The position numbers and the translations under genes are program-made. A model generated the notes under the pieces. It searched no databases, was not told the DNA's origin, and was given only the letters and a program-made list of their open reading frames with translations. Shown piece by piece: positions 50,603 through 63,578 of a stretch of DNA of 64,000 nucleotides (positions within the stretch are counted from its first letter, which is position 1; every line of letters begins with the position of its first letter). This stretch comes from Ptychodera flava (taxonomy: Eukaryota > Hemichordata > Enteropneusta > Ptychoderidae): NCBI RefSeq assembly GCF_041260155.1, contig NC_091932.1:7871001-7935000 (forward strand). Direction: 5' to 3'.

Positions 50603-51670
50603 TATAACAATGTCTTTAGCATGCATCAGTGACTGTGTACAGCTTGAGCTAGGATCATTAAATATTCTTAGTTACTGTCATCTTAGTTCAAAGAAGACTT
50701 ATCTATGATTTATAACAAAAACTTACCGCACACAAGCTCTTTTAGGAATCACCATTATATTTCGGAATGTCATGGCCATAATGGTGACACGCTCCTAAAT
50801 ATTTGACATTTAAGGGGTGAGCTGAACATACATATTTTTTCAGTAATCCCCTCTCTTCACGTTCTGATCGTTGGAACAACAGATATTTTACAGCAGGATT
50901 GTTTACATTGTAGATTTGTTAACATTTTACTGCCCTCACCAAGAGTCTAATGACTAAAACAAGGTGGCATGTGAAAGATGAAATTAAACAAGAGACAACC
51001 AAATTGCTTAAACTGATTAAAGCACACCAGAAATAAAAAAAGATTTGCAAGTCTGGAAAGTGAATTGGATGAGAACACTGGATGTCAGAATAACGCGCGT
51101 GCAACTTATAAACGGAACCAGTGAAAACACGCATTTTATCAGTCCCTAATATGACTGTTTGATTGGAGAAACTGCAAGAAAATTGTATTGGGATTGACTG
51201 CTTGGTTATCGGACGAGTAGTGATCTCTAGCCACTCGATCAGTATATCATTACTATTCAAATTTTAGGGCATATTCAACCAAAGCCTAGTTGCGAGAAGG
51301 TTACGATTGGTTCGTGTCCCATCTTCTTGTCGCAAACACTCCCCAACAATATTTAGGGAGAAAACGATTTGAGTCACTTAGTAGAGAGACTTGCAGACTT
51401 TTATCAGATTGCCCGATTACAATTAGGCAATCCTGGCAGAATGCAAACATTGTTATCAAGTTCTAAAAATTCCTTACATAGTACCTAAAGGCCCTAAAAA
51501 TTATCTAGTATTAAATTTTTTATGATTTAATTTTTATCGTCTCCATAACTACACAAAACGTCCATATTATCACAAGTACTGCATAATCACAACGTAGGTG
51601 ACTGTGATGTCAGGCTAATTTCCATTCGTAGTAACTCAGTCACTAAAGATGATACAAGCCGTGATTCCCG

Positions 51671-54600
51671 TTAAGTCTGTTTCTTCTGTCTCCCAACAAA
51701 AGTTTCCATCACCTTTCCTGATTTTGATATGCGCCCCATTAGCATTGTGGCGTCCACTGGCATCCACCTGAAAAATGTTGATAATATGCATTTCTTATCT
51801 AACTGTGGCCACCTTTGACTTTGTCTTTTTTACGTTGTCACAATCTGGTTCGTTAACCGGTGAGAATCGCCAGCTCATAAATCATATAATCATATTAATA
51901 ATCATGAATAATATAATCATGAAAATTTAAATGTTCGCTCTTTATTTCCCGCGTAGGTAAAAATAGACGTTCTAATTATTACTTACTACTTTTAGTCGAT
52001 TAAATCTTTAATCGTTTATCTTAATACATTCACACCTGTTATGACATTCATTGTCATAAAAGAAGTAATTTGCAGAAGATTACACCATCTCATTGCATTA
52101 TAGGAACCGCAAATTCCCGATTGTAAACAAAATATCAAAGCAACAAGACAAGACTTTGAATACTTACGATTTAAAGTATGGGAATAGATACATACTCTTC
52201 GGCAAACAGAGAACCCTTTGGTTGGTCTGCACTGCGTGTATAATTTTGTCAACAACATACTGTGGCTCCAACATTGGTATAAGACTGATCAAGAACAATA
52301 GAAATGGACTATTAATTAGCGTCGGTGGCAAAACATTCTAAAAGTATTCTGGGGATGTTTGAGTCCTAAATGGGTGAATTTCTTTCCTTACACGAAAACT
52401 ACTTCACAAATTCCATATGATGTGTCATTTCATTTGTCGTTTCTATGACATTGCATCATTCAAAAGCATGAAGTTCATTGCTCTAAAACCAATTACTACG
52501 TTGAAGGTAAAGCGAAGATAAGAAATTCTCTTCGACGGGCAAGATTAAATCTGAGTAAGCATTTATCTTCACTTGCACAACGTCTGCTCTCTCTATTTAC
52601 TTTTCTGATTTCGTGATCGGGATTATGTATCAGATATTGAAGAGGCTATTAAAACTTAGATGGAGTAGACAAGAAACACGTTTCAGGAAAACACTGAAAC
52701 ACTCGAACGGGAGACGAAACAGAGTAATTATTGGACATCATTCTGTAGATGTAGAAAATTCAAATGACCCATGGGATGGTCATACAGAGAGAGGAGGCTT
52801 AAATAAACTTACTGTTTTCATAGAACGTACAACAAAGTTACCATTTCGAAAACTACTTGATGACTCTGACTCTAAAAACGATAAAAAGAGGGGCTCTAAA
52901 AGAAACCACTTACTCCAGGGTTACACCCTCAAACATCCCAGTATCTATCCAATATGGCTGCACCAGCGTCGTCTGAACTCCCGTCACTTTCTGCATATCC
53001 ATTTCTAACATCAACGATTCATGTAGACCAACTGCAGCAAATTTGCTGGCGCAATACTCCACCAAACCGGGAAACCCCATTGAACCGGCCATACTGGCAA
53101 TTGTCACCAAATGTCCATGGTTTTTAGCGATCATCGATGGCAAGAAAGCCTTGACAGTCTGTGAAAAAAATGCAGTGAAGAAGAATTTATAGCAAGTAGA
53201 ACTAACTTCTGTGCATGTATTAGCTGGGGACTGATCCGTATGCGCAGTACAGTTTTGTGTCCTAGACCCTCTTAATATAACAAAGCACGGCACATCCTCA
53301 TAATCAACATCCATACAGCCTGTACATGGATATCACTGACACATTTCTAGTAATGCAGTGGTGCCGTAAGCTATAAAACAACAGTTCCGTACTATACTGT
53401 GGATAGCCCTGTGTATGATGTTGCGTGTGTTCCTGCCGTATAACACCGGGAATACACAGCATCGTAGGCAGGGCCAGGAAATGGTATGCTACGATGTGCA
53501 TTAGTAATGTGACCGATATTGGTGGCACTTCGCCAAGTAAAGGCAGATCAGGAGACACAACTTCTATTTCTGAGAGATGGATTTCTTAATTGCAATACGG
53601 CAGTGCAGCTTTTTTGTCCTTCTATACCGTCATAATGTTGAAAAGTCGATTCTTGAAGGGTGACAAGCACAGTACTGAGCAATTATTTCATGAACTGAAA
53701 AAAATCAAAATCAGACTAAACCATCAGTAACTTTGTCATGCTGCCGTAAATTATTTCGAACATCCAATGTTGGAGTTTTCTTTTGCATTCAAATTCTGAC
53801 AACCTATGACACAGTTTCGATAGTTGCTCGGAACCGGACATCGTATGAGGAACTGTCTCATGACACTCGGCCCTGCACTGCCTTTGCCAATTGTTACTGA
53901 GGTCAAAGGTTACTGACTAGAGTTGAACAAACTCTGGACCGTCGCTTTCAATGTGTATAGTTATGAATGCTAAAGAACAGTGGTCCCTTGTTGTATTGTT
54001 GGGCCATGGAGGTTATCTCCATGGTCGGGCGAAAAAAAGACTATTTTCATTAACTTTTATAGCCAGGAGCGGGCTCTAAGTGGATCATTGTGTGAGTTTA
54101 ATAGCCAAGTAATTCCTAACTGGTATGTCAAGAGATCGGGAACAGTATAATCTTACCTAAAGTGACCTTCAAGGGGACTGGACGAAATACCATAGGGCTC
54201 AATAAGCATTACGTAAAGTAAATGGCGGCGTTATATAACAATCACGGTCGCTTGTGGTCAAGGTATGAGGTGACTGTCGTATACTTAATTACCAGTGACC
54301 GTACGTACTTTGCAATGTATTAAATTCTAAATTCCTGCAGGCTGGGGTCGAATGAGGTCACAAAAGCTAGTTGATTTATGGAAAAATAAGGCAAGGGCCG
54401 CTTACCCAAAAAATAGACATGGCGTTCACATTCATGCTTCTTTCGATGAGTTCATCAGGGCAGTCCAATAATTTCTTACCAGCCACCACTCCAGCATTAT
54501 TGACCAATATGGTAACATCACCAACTTCTTGAGTGACTTGTTTAGCAACACGATAAACGTCTTCTTTCTTGGTCACATCTACCACGTAGCTGTGGGCTTT

Positions 54601-54857
54601 ACCTCCAAGTTGTTTAATCTGTTCAGCTGTCTCATCGTTACCTTCTTTGTTAATATCCCAAAGTACCAATGTAGAACCCTGCTTAGCAAAGTTGATTGAC
54701 ATCAGACGACCAATACCACTACCAGCACCGGTAACCAGCACGATTTCTCCGGCAATCGATTTCTTGTTGGCGGGCAGAAAGAATTTTATCCATGACCAAA
54801 AAACCAAGCCCACACACCTATCATGCCAAACAGGGCTTCAATTATCTCTGCAACCAT
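51671..54857 (-). CDS. SDR16C/RDHE2-like short-chain dehydrogenase, gene B (4 exons)
   Basis: Exons in transcript order: 54857-54406, 53158-52914, 52284-52168, 51767-51671. Exons 2-4 have exactly the lengths of gene A. Exon 1 is one base shorter, because of a missing base in the homopolymer-rich stretch near 54798-54807 inside the N-terminal anchor. As read, this breaks the frame between the ATG at 54857 and the cofactor domain. With normal length the protein is about 303 aa. The [12 protein letters not shown] and YCASK motifs and the paired Ser are all intact; the C-terminus is FVGRQKKQT. Role as for gene A: a membrane-anchored NAD(H)-preferring oxidoreductase of the retinol/hydroxysteroid type. 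No other defect is visible, so sequence error is as likely as loss of function. Confidence 0.85.
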
Positions 54858-55517
54858 TTGATGCCGGTTGTAGTAACAGGCTCACGGAGTATGCGTAAAT
54901 GATATATACTCTGCGTTCGCAAGCGTGGAGTCAGAAGTCTGAAGCCCTTGAACAGTGCAATGATAGCCTCGTTCCGGTACTTCAAACCGTTGAGCTTCAG
55001 CTGTTGTTTGTGTGAAGAGTTTTAAGGTCACTGAGGGGGCGTATGAAACTTACACTGATATAATTTATTGGCAGAAAGTTGAAAAGGGAAATTCTTTATC
55101 ATATTTCCATCCGTTGTTGTTCGTACTTTTGGTCCTTAATAAGGCCTCAATCGGCCGTACATAGCTGTAGCAGTGACCCCTGGACTCTGCACTTAAACTT
55201 TGGACTTTACTGTCATGTAAATAGAGATCGTATAGGTCTTAATTTAGAAAGGTTCACCGGAAGAGGGGGTATTCACTTTTTATGAACACATGGATTTCAT
55301 ACTTTACACCACACTGACACCATGTGGTCGGAATTGCAATAGGGAAAACTGTGTTAACTTTCATCGAAGCAAATTACGCTGGTCTGCAATAATATTCCAT
55401 ACATTCATTAAGTTCTTCGTTCAATGATCACTCTGTTTATTTAAATTAATTATCCATCTTTCGGTCCATTCATACACTCATCGATTTATATACCCAACAA
55501 CACACGCACACTCCCAA
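54858..55517. other. Intergenic sequence upstream of SDR gene B
   Basis: It should contain the promoter and 5' UTR of gene B on the minus strand. I see no clear core promoter element, repeat or other gene. Confidence 0.5.
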
Positions 55518-55523
55518 TCACCA

Positions 55524-56006
55524 TGTGTTGCCATCGACAATTATCCTCCTCGGGGAATCGCCATGCGAGAGGGTATCGGGATACAGAAACAGCGTAGAGA
55601 CTCCAAATCTTCAAAGATAACACCGTTTATTTCTTATAAATGGATGTTACATATTGCCAGATAGGTCCTTCTCTCAAGATGTTGTCCCTTCGTCTGAGCT
55701 GGTGTTCGTAAAGACACCGTGTATATACAATTCAATGCATACAATCCTTATCTACATACAAATAAAATGCAACGTCTTTCCCTGACGTATTTGGTGCCAA
55801 GGTACCTACGTGTATCAATCGCCAAGACCATAAACACGAGAACAGTGTGTACTTGTTAGATTTCTCACATGACGTAACAGTATGTACTTGCTAGATTTCT
55901 CACCTAAGGTATAATCATCGCACATAATTAATAAGTCTGAACCTGTCTGAACCTGATAATTAACCTTTATGCAGAATTGACGTCAGAGTCAATGAACTCT
56001 GTAACA
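55524..56006 (-). repeat. 3' LTR of the chromovirus
   Basis: On the element's strand it opens TGTTACAGAG and closes CAACACA. It is the direct repeat of 61705-62183. Confidence 0.92.
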
Positions 56007-56021
56007 TTCCCCTTCTTTCTA
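56007..56021 (-). other. Polypurine tract of the chromovirus
   Basis: On the element's strand the bases AGAAAGAAGGGGAA directly precede the 3' LTR, the expected site and composition for the plus-strand primer. Confidence 0.7.
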
Positions 56022-56785
56022 TGAATGCGTCCCGCATGAATTTTCAATTAGAAATAAACGGTAAAATGAAAAGCATACAACCACTAATAAAATAAAGAAT
56101 AGAAGAAAAATTACATACCTCAAGAAAGTGTGTTAAATAATTCTACACAACAGTTAATATACTTCGTCATAAATATACATGAATAATGAGTAATAAGGGC
56201 CCTTTCTTACTACAATTTACACAGAATATTTTCATAATTTCTTACAAACCCAAAGTGGAAGGGTTATATCCCTTCATTCTGAAAAGTAAATCTTTCCTTT
56301 GTTTCCTTTTTTCTTTGTATCACTACGTATTACAGAACCATCATTAATATCTCTCTTTTTCGAAACTTGCATTTCTATTTCATATCTTGTACCACTTCAG
56401 TCACACAAAATTCACCATTATAGGAGGCAGAGTGGGTTTTATCGCCGATTTTTCAATTCAAATTTCAGAGAATGACGGCTTAAACTATTCCCGTCCTTTT
56501 CACCTCGTGTAGCTCCCTTTAGGGGGCGTATTAAATTTAAATAGTCTCAGTTACGTCTTTCTTTTGGTTTCTTTAAGTGGAAGGACTAAATCTTGATACT
56601 TTCAGAAGATAAATACAACACTATAAATTCATATTTTCGTTTATTTGATCACATTCAGGGGCAAACGAATCGAGTCACGCCACTCACAAAGTTCTAACAT
56701 ACTTAGGCCGGCCTTGCATACACACCAATCATTCATCTCAGACTAACCGTGACCACACATTCGTTTCACCTTTATATGTGACCAA

Positions 56786-57103
56786 TTAGCAAATTCGTAA
56801 AAAAGACAACAATGCCTTGCCTGTAACTTTCACAGGGTGCTCTCGTAAATACTCTCGTGCGGCATCATTCAAATTATTTTCATCTTCCCACGTATTATGT
56901 TTGTGTGAATAGTCCTTCCACTTGACTAAATATTGTAATTTGCCGTTTCTATATCGACCCCTTACAACTTTCTCAACTTCATAATAAGGTGCCTGTTCAC
57001 TTTCTGAGCCCACTGATCGTGGAGCGTTATTGTCATGATCACCACCAATTGTTAAATATTCGTGAACTGAATGTTCATTGTCATCATCATTGTAAGAATG
57101 CAC
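56786..57103 (-). mobile_element. Chromodomain segment of the chromovirus
   Basis: YEVEKVVRGRYRNGKLQYLV, followed by WKDYSHKHNTWED, is a classic chromodomain with its aromatic residues. In this clade it follows the integrase and is thought to steer insertion toward marked chromatin. Confidence 0.9.
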
Positions 57104-57159
57104 ACTCTGACTGTAAGCTGAACTAACATCGTCATCAGGAGAATTCCTGATCTCATCAG

Positions 57160-58790
57160 CTACTGACGATTGAAACGGACTTGTAATTCATCTTCAGACT
57201 CATCGGAAGTCGACGAATTAAACTCTGATGGACGCAAATAAGCTTTCTTCAACCTATTTACGTGGATCACCTTACGATAATTCTTATTGCTATTCAAAAG
57301 TCGTAACTTATAATTAACAGGAGATACCTGCTCCGCAATTATATAGGGGCCCGTCCACTTGTGAACAAATTTCTTATTTACTCCTGGCTTAATTGACGGC
57401 TTGTACAATACACCGCATCTCCTATCTTAAACTCTTGAGATTTCTTAATACGGCGATCATAACGCTCTTTCATTTCACACTGATATTTCTCAATATTCTC
57501 TCTTGCTAACTGATAGGCTATGTTTCTTTTACTTGCCAAGAATTTCAAATGGGTGTCTATATTTCGTGTTCTACCCTCAACTGGTTGAAATTCTACATCC
57601 ATAGGGAGGGTAGCCTCCCTTCCGTATAACATGAAAAAGGGAGATAGCCCTGTTGCTTCTTGTGGACTAACTCGATAAGCAAATAACACAGAAGTTATAT
57701 ATCGGTCCCAATCTTTCTGTTTGCTGTCTACAAACATTGATAACATGTCAACTAGCACACAGTTAAAACGTTCCGTTAATCCGCTTGTCTGGGGTCTATA
57801 CGGGGAGGACACTTTGCGCTCTATATTAAAATATTTACATGTTTCTTTTACTACCTGAGATAAGAAATTTGATCCTTGATCACTCAACAAAACTCTAGGA
57901 CTTCCATATGTAGAAATTACTTCATCAAACAATATTCTGGCCACAGTTTCTGCTCTGGCATTTCTCAGAGGGAAGGCTAAGGGAAATTTGGAAAAATAAT
58001 CGGTAAGCACTAAAATGTATTTATGACCATCATAAGTTCGGGGTAATGGTCCAACGATATCCATTCCTAGTCGATCCCATGGTCCAGAAACTGGAATCGG
58101 CAGTAATTTAGCACGGGACGGGGGCACAGCACGTTTCCTAGTATGACAATGGGCGCACGTTTTAACATACATATTAACATCTCGAGGCATTCGCTCCCAA
58201 AAGTACCTTTGTCTCAAAACTCCCAGTGTTTTAGTGTAACCAAGATGTCCACCAAGGACACAATCGTGGGCCCTCTTCAACACATAATTCCTCATAGATT
58301 TGGGGATAACTACCTGCCTAATACAATCAGTTTTCGTTGTAGCTTTCCCAGTGGGTTTCCAATAGTGATATAGAACTCCGTCAACAATATCATAATTAGG
58401 AGCCATATTTACTAATTTCTTAGCTAACTGTTCATTCTCAGGTAGTTCGTTACTCTCCATATAATTTAAAAGGTTAATCAAATACGAATCATTTCTCTGT
58501 TCCTTTCGTAAGTTTTCTATAACTTCTTTGTCAATTTCATTGTCTGCCTTATCGGTATGGGTTTCCTGATCTGAGAAAGTGTCTTGGCCTGTGGCGTAAC
58601 CTTTGTTTAAGCTTTCCTGGCTCTCAACAGTCAAACTAGAAATGGTAGGAGGCTGAACTAAGTCTGTATTGACTGCTTTATCAACCAGCTTGGGACTGTG
58701 ATCAGGTCGATAATTTATTTCAGGAGCATTCTCAAGATCAGTGACGTCGGAAGGAAAACCTTCACACTGCCGATATGGTCGCCTTGACAC
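57160..58790 (-). mobile_element. Integrase region of the chromovirus
   Basis: It contains the HHCC zinc site (CAHCHTRK), the catalytic core (GMDIVGPLP, VLLSDQGSNF, YRPQTSGLTERFN) and a C-terminal GPY-type module (HKWTGPYIIAEQ). Confidence 0.92.
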
Positions 58791-60250
58791 CCGTCAGCGT
58801 TCATATGTTTCTTTCCAGGCCTGTAAATAATCTCATAATCATATTGTTGCAATGTCATTATCCAACGACCAATTCGACCTTTTGGTATCTTTTGTTTAAA
58901 CATGAATGTTAGATTGGAATGATCTGTTACAATAACAATGTGATTGCTCCTTACATACGGATCGCAATATCTTATAGCATGTATAACAGCCAGGGCTTCT
59001 AACTCTGTGATAGAATAATTCCGTTCATGACAGTTTAAACTCCGTCCGCCATACAAAATTACACGCTCGACGCCATCTTGCTGTTGTGCCAAAACAAATC
59101 CAAGGGCATAAGTCGAACAATCAGTATACAAAATAAATTCTTTACTCATATCAGGGTACCCCAAAATTGGTGCTTCGCATAGTATCTGTTTCAATTTCTC
59201 AAATGCCTCCTCGCATTTATCAGTCCACTCAAATTTGACATCCTTTCCCAATAATTTGTGTAAAGGCCTTGCTATTATTGAAAAATTCTTAATAAACTTC
59301 CGATAGTAATTTGCCATTCCCAAAAATGACTTCAATTGTGTCACTGTGTGAGGGCGGGGATAATTCTTTACAGCTTCTACTTTACTTTGATCGACCGAAA
59401 TTCCATCTTGACTTATGATATGTCCTAAAAATTTAACACTACGCTTCATAAATTGACACTTGCTAGGCTTCAATTTTAATCCTGCTTCACGTAATCTTGT
59501 CAAAACGGTGTCAATGTGTTGTAAGTGGTCTTCGAAGGTGTTACTAAAAATAATGATGTCGTCAATATAACACAAAACATACTGCCAATTGATGTTACGT
59601 AGGACATATTGCATGGTGCGTTGAAAACAACTGGGGCTATTTCTCAACCCCTGAGCCAGCCTCCGATATTGATATAACCCTTGATGTGTGACAAAAGCTG
59701 TCTTTGGCCTACTTTCTTCATCCAATTCTAACTGAAAAAAGCCAGATTGCAAATCTAAAGTCGAGAAATACTTGGGATTGTTTTACCAAGCATTTCTAAA
59801 GATCATCTGTTCTTGCAAGGGAAAGGAATCAGGTATAGTTAATCCGTTCAAAAGCCTAAAATCCGTGCAGAATCTGAAAGAATGATGATCTGATTTCGCA
59901 ACTAAAACCACCGGACTTGAAAAAGGAGAAGTAGATGGTTCGATAATACCTTGTTCTAATAAGTTGTCAATTTGTCGTTCTATTTCCTGCCTTTTATCAG
60001 GGGTCACTCTGTAAGGGGCGCGACGAAACGGAACAGAACCCTCTTGCAATTGAATCTTATGCTTAATCAAATCACAGTGACCCAGTTTACCACTAGAATC
60101 TACAAAAGCATCGGCATTACGCAGTAAAATATCTTTAAGTTGATTACGTTGATTATCAGTTATGTCTAACTCATCAAGTTTCAATTGACCAAGCAAGTAA
60201 TCTCTCTCATATTGTGATTGACTGTGACTGCTATCAACGTTATTAATCAT
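58791..60250 (-). mobile_element. Reverse transcriptase / RNase H region of the chromovirus
   Basis: Contains the YIDDIIIFS active-site motif, the FLGMANYYRKFI segment typical of Ty3/gypsy, and an RNase H part (LYTDCSTYALGFVLAQ, ELEALAVIHAI, VTDHSNL). Confidence 0.92.
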
Positions 60251-60533
60251 GGGTTCAACCAGTGGAATAATTTCACTTGAGAAATGAAGTGGCGAAAATG
60301 CTCCGACAATACTATTTTCTTGATCTTAACATCTGTATCTAATGTATTCAAAATTCTCATTGGCATTGATTTCTTATTCGAATACACCAAACCACTAGCT
60401 ACTAAAACACCAGGCGTTAATCGGGTCCGTTTATCACAGAGACACCCTAACACTCCATTTGCATACTTATACGGCACCTTAACGGGAATTATCATTTCAC
60501 GCCCTTGGGGAATTATCATATTGACCGTAGTTC

Positions 60534-60960
60534 TCAATGGTACATCAGATTGTAACTTACACTATTTGCAGTAAAATCAATGACAGCTCTATAACGCTTC
60601 AAAAAATCAAGTCCCAAAATTAAATCATGAGTGAGAATATCAACTAAGTTAACATTCAACATTACACGCTTATTTCCAACATAAGCAGGTATCTTCATAA
60701 CCCAACAACATTCAATTTTCCCTTCCCCGCTGTTTGTACACAACTATATTTTGATGTCAAAATCGGATATTTCCGTAACTCAGGAATTAAATCTAATAAT
60801 CGCATGGGAGCCACTGTATACTAGCCCTGTATCAATCAAAGAATTTACCTTTCTGTTACAGATAGACACAGGAATTAAATTTCTTCAAAAGTATTATCTT
60901 TCCGGAGGAACAATCTGTGTGGGAAATTTTACGAGTTTCACCTTCAGTAAATGACATCCA
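60534..60960 (-). mobile_element. Protease-like region of the chromovirus
   Basis: LILGLDFLKRY and nearby strands resemble the second half of a retropepsin fold as placed in Ty3/gypsy polyproteins. This is the weakest of the domain calls. Confidence 0.6.
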
Positions 60961-61008
60961 CAAACAGCTGGCTGAGTAAATTTGCTCTGGTGAAACCCTA
61001 CAAACTTC

Positions 61009-61704
61009 TTAAACACATTGACGAGCTATGTGCCCTGGTTTCCCACAATTATAACATATTCTACTATCGAAATAGTCTCTTGAATTTCTAAAACATTTCG
61101 AAATATTATGTAAAATACCTTGACGGCGATTAGACCGTATTGCTTTGCTGTCAGCCTTTCTTCTTCCGTATTTCTGTACTTTCCGTCGTCTCTTGCCTGT
61201 CTGCTGTGAGTCATTTTGACGCGATTGTTCATGCAAGTTCGATTCAATGTCCGACATTTCTTTCACAAGTTCTTTCAATTGTCCGATTCTTTCTTTGATC
61301 TCCTCCGTTAACTCTGCTGACTCCTCCTCTGGCTCCTGTTGCAATTTGTTGACAACTTCGGCCGTCTTCGCGTGTTCATAGGCGCTTGTAAAATCGGTGG
61401 GATTCATTCCTGCGACGAATGCTTGTAGTGGAGGTTTCAGTCCATTCATAAAGTACGATAAAATTTCCTTGTCGGTTTCGGGCTTTCTCTGCCTTCAGCT
61501 GTAACAGTGATGCGTATTGGTCGACTGTCTGGTTAGACTGCTGTTTCAATTTGAAAAGCATTTTATCGTACAACCATGTAGGACCACACTTATCAAATCG
61601 CTCAAGGAAAGTCTCTCCTAAGATTTCCATGTCAGCCCGTCGATCGCCAGGTAAATTCCGAAACCACCTCTCGGCTTCGTCTGATAAGTAAGGATTCTCC
61701 ACCA
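61009..61704 (-). mobile_element. gag region of the chromovirus
   Basis: A capsid-like helical part (EAERWFRNLPGD, FLERFDKCG) is followed by an acidic/basic linker and a CCHC zinc knuckle (CYNCGKPGHIARQC) near 61010-61055. Confidence 0.85.
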
Positions 61705-62183
61705 TGTGTTGCCATCGACAATTATCTTCCTCGGGGAATCGCCATGCGAGAGGGTATCGGGATACAGAAACAGCGTAGAGACTCCAAATCTTCAAAGATA
61801 ACACCGTTTATTTCTTATAAATGGATGTTACATATTGCCAGATAGTCCTTCTCTCAAGATGTTGTCCCCTCGTCTGAGCTGGTGTTCGTAAAGACACCGT
61901 GTATATACAATTCAATGCATACAATCCTTATCTACATACAAATAAAATGCAATCTTTCCCTGACATATTTGGTGCCAAGGTACCTACGTGTATCAATCGC
62001 CAAGACCATAAACACGAGAACAGTGTGTACTTGTTAGATTTCTCACATGACGTAACAGTATGTACTGCTAGATTTCTCACCTAAGGTATAATCATCGCAC
62101 ATAATTAATAAGTCTGAACCTGTCTGAACCTGATAATTAACCTTTATGCAGAATTGACGTCAGAGTCAATGAACTCTGTAACA
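61705..62183 (-). repeat. 5' LTR of the chromovirus
   Basis: Direct repeat of 55524-56006, about 98% identical by eye. Confidence 0.92.
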
Positions 62184-62189
62184 TCACCA

Positions 62190-63578
62190 ATCCACACATC
62201 CTACATTCATCCATAACCTAATCCATTCTTTCGTTCTTTTGATGTCTCGCTTGCTCGTTATTTCGTTCGTCCATTCATTCCCTTCTTCATTTACTTATTC
62301 ACTCACTCAATCACTAAATTACCCAACCATGCATCAATCCATGCATCCATCCTTTAAAAACTCAACCATTCATCCATCTATCATATCCTTCAGGCACCCC
62401 TTCATCAACCCTGCTCGCTCGCTCACTCACTCACTCACTCACTCACTCACTTATTCAGTAGCTCACTGAATTAGTCATTTGTCCATTCATTTCTCTGTTT
62501 ATTCCTTCTTCCTTTCATGCTTTCTCCCCTCTAAAACGATGAGTTCTAAGGCCGAAGTTATGCCCACGGCATTCCCAGCTCGTGCCTTCGGCGCTACGCT
62601 TGTGAATCCTAACCCCCACTCCGTATGTGCAAGAGACTATACCAATAATACCTTTTCTATGATTAGATTTCATCCGTTAACGTTATGGTTATACAGCGTG
62701 GTTACATGTGAGTGTCAGTCAATGGTTCTATCCAAACTGTTACATTGTACAATGTGTTTCACATCAACTCTTCGCACTGTTTAACTTTCGTTACGGAATG
62801 AACTTATTCGACCGTCTATGACGGTACAAACGGTCGCTTACCTTTTTCAGTAACTTAAAATCAATGGAGTAGATTTCTATAGTTCAATAGTTTCTACACA
62901 TGCGAACTGGCTGGCTGTTTAATTAGGAAAGGATAGCAAGTAACGTATAAAAAAATACTTCTACTGTATATTGGAAGCCCTCTCTGTGTTGCACATGATC
63001 CATATACATTCAATGAATTTATAGAGTGCTGATAAGCAGAAAGGAAGCTAACACGTTTTTATTTATATTAATATTTCAAAAATTATATTGTTTTTAATAT
63101 TTACGAAAATAATATCATGTTACTCTTAGTTCGCCTATGTCCGCTCTAGCAAGTTCTCGATTGCGTTTATTATCGTAGTCATATATAAGCATTGGTCAAC
63201 GCGACTAATATTGAAATGAACTCATTCTATTCGGACGTGTACCTAGCGCTATCTACAGGTATCTTGACGTTCTTGCTCGAACAAACATTCTGTTTTCGTC
63301 TAGTCGATGATGACAAAGACGAGCGGTTTTGAAGTCTAAGCTTGTTGGGCCTTGCTCAATGAAGTAGGTCAGTAACTTTTGTTTACCTATTTTAAAGTTG
63401 CAATATGGATCAGAATTGTCAATTGCTTTTTGTAAAACTACAGCGAATAGATCATACTACGATGAAGTACTCTTCTTAGATAAACCTCTCGCCACTCCAG
63501 GCACACAAACTCGTTCATTTTGATGCGTTGCGGCCGCTCAGAAAAGCTGTTTTGTAAACAAACTTTCAAAACAAAAAC
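62190..63578. other. Intergenic region right of the chromovirus
   Basis: It starts with degenerate (CATT)n/(TCAC)n simple repeat (about 62221-62466). After that I see nothing supported until the candidate exon at 63579. The frame at 62479-62784 has no recognisable motif. Confidence 0.5.
62221..62466. repeat. Degenerate tetranucleotide repeat (CATT/CCAT/TCAC)
   Basis: Interrupted TCATTC, CATCCAT and TCAC units. The open frame through it (Ser/His/Thr/Leu-rich) is compositional. Confidence 0.8.

Larger units (their letters stand above)
47939..51670. other. Intergenic region between SDR genes A and B
   Basis: It holds the upstream region of gene A and the 3' end of gene B. Recognisable contents are the family A repeat copy with a nested TTAA element (48690-49642) and a foldback MITE (50269-50602). 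I identified no other genes. Confidence 0.6.
55524..62183 (-). mobile_element. Ty3/gypsy chromovirus (LTR retrotransposon), broken fossil copy
   Basis: About 6.66 kb, minus strand, with direct LTRs at both ends and TCACCA on either side (55518-55523 and 62184-62189). Order along the minus strand: gag region with a zinc knuckle, protease-like segment, reverse transcriptase and RNase H, integrase, chromodomain. That order, with the C-terminal chromodomain, is the hallmark of chromoviruses (Metaviridae). The copy is broken, with about five breaks across its coding part. The LTRs differ at only about seven or eight places over ~480 bases, so the insertion is recent. Confidence 0.93.

Noticed and set aside
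52613-53008. Plus-strand 131-codon frame
   Set aside because: Its end is antisense to SDR gene B exon 2, and the rest lies in SDR intron 2 with no recognisable motif.
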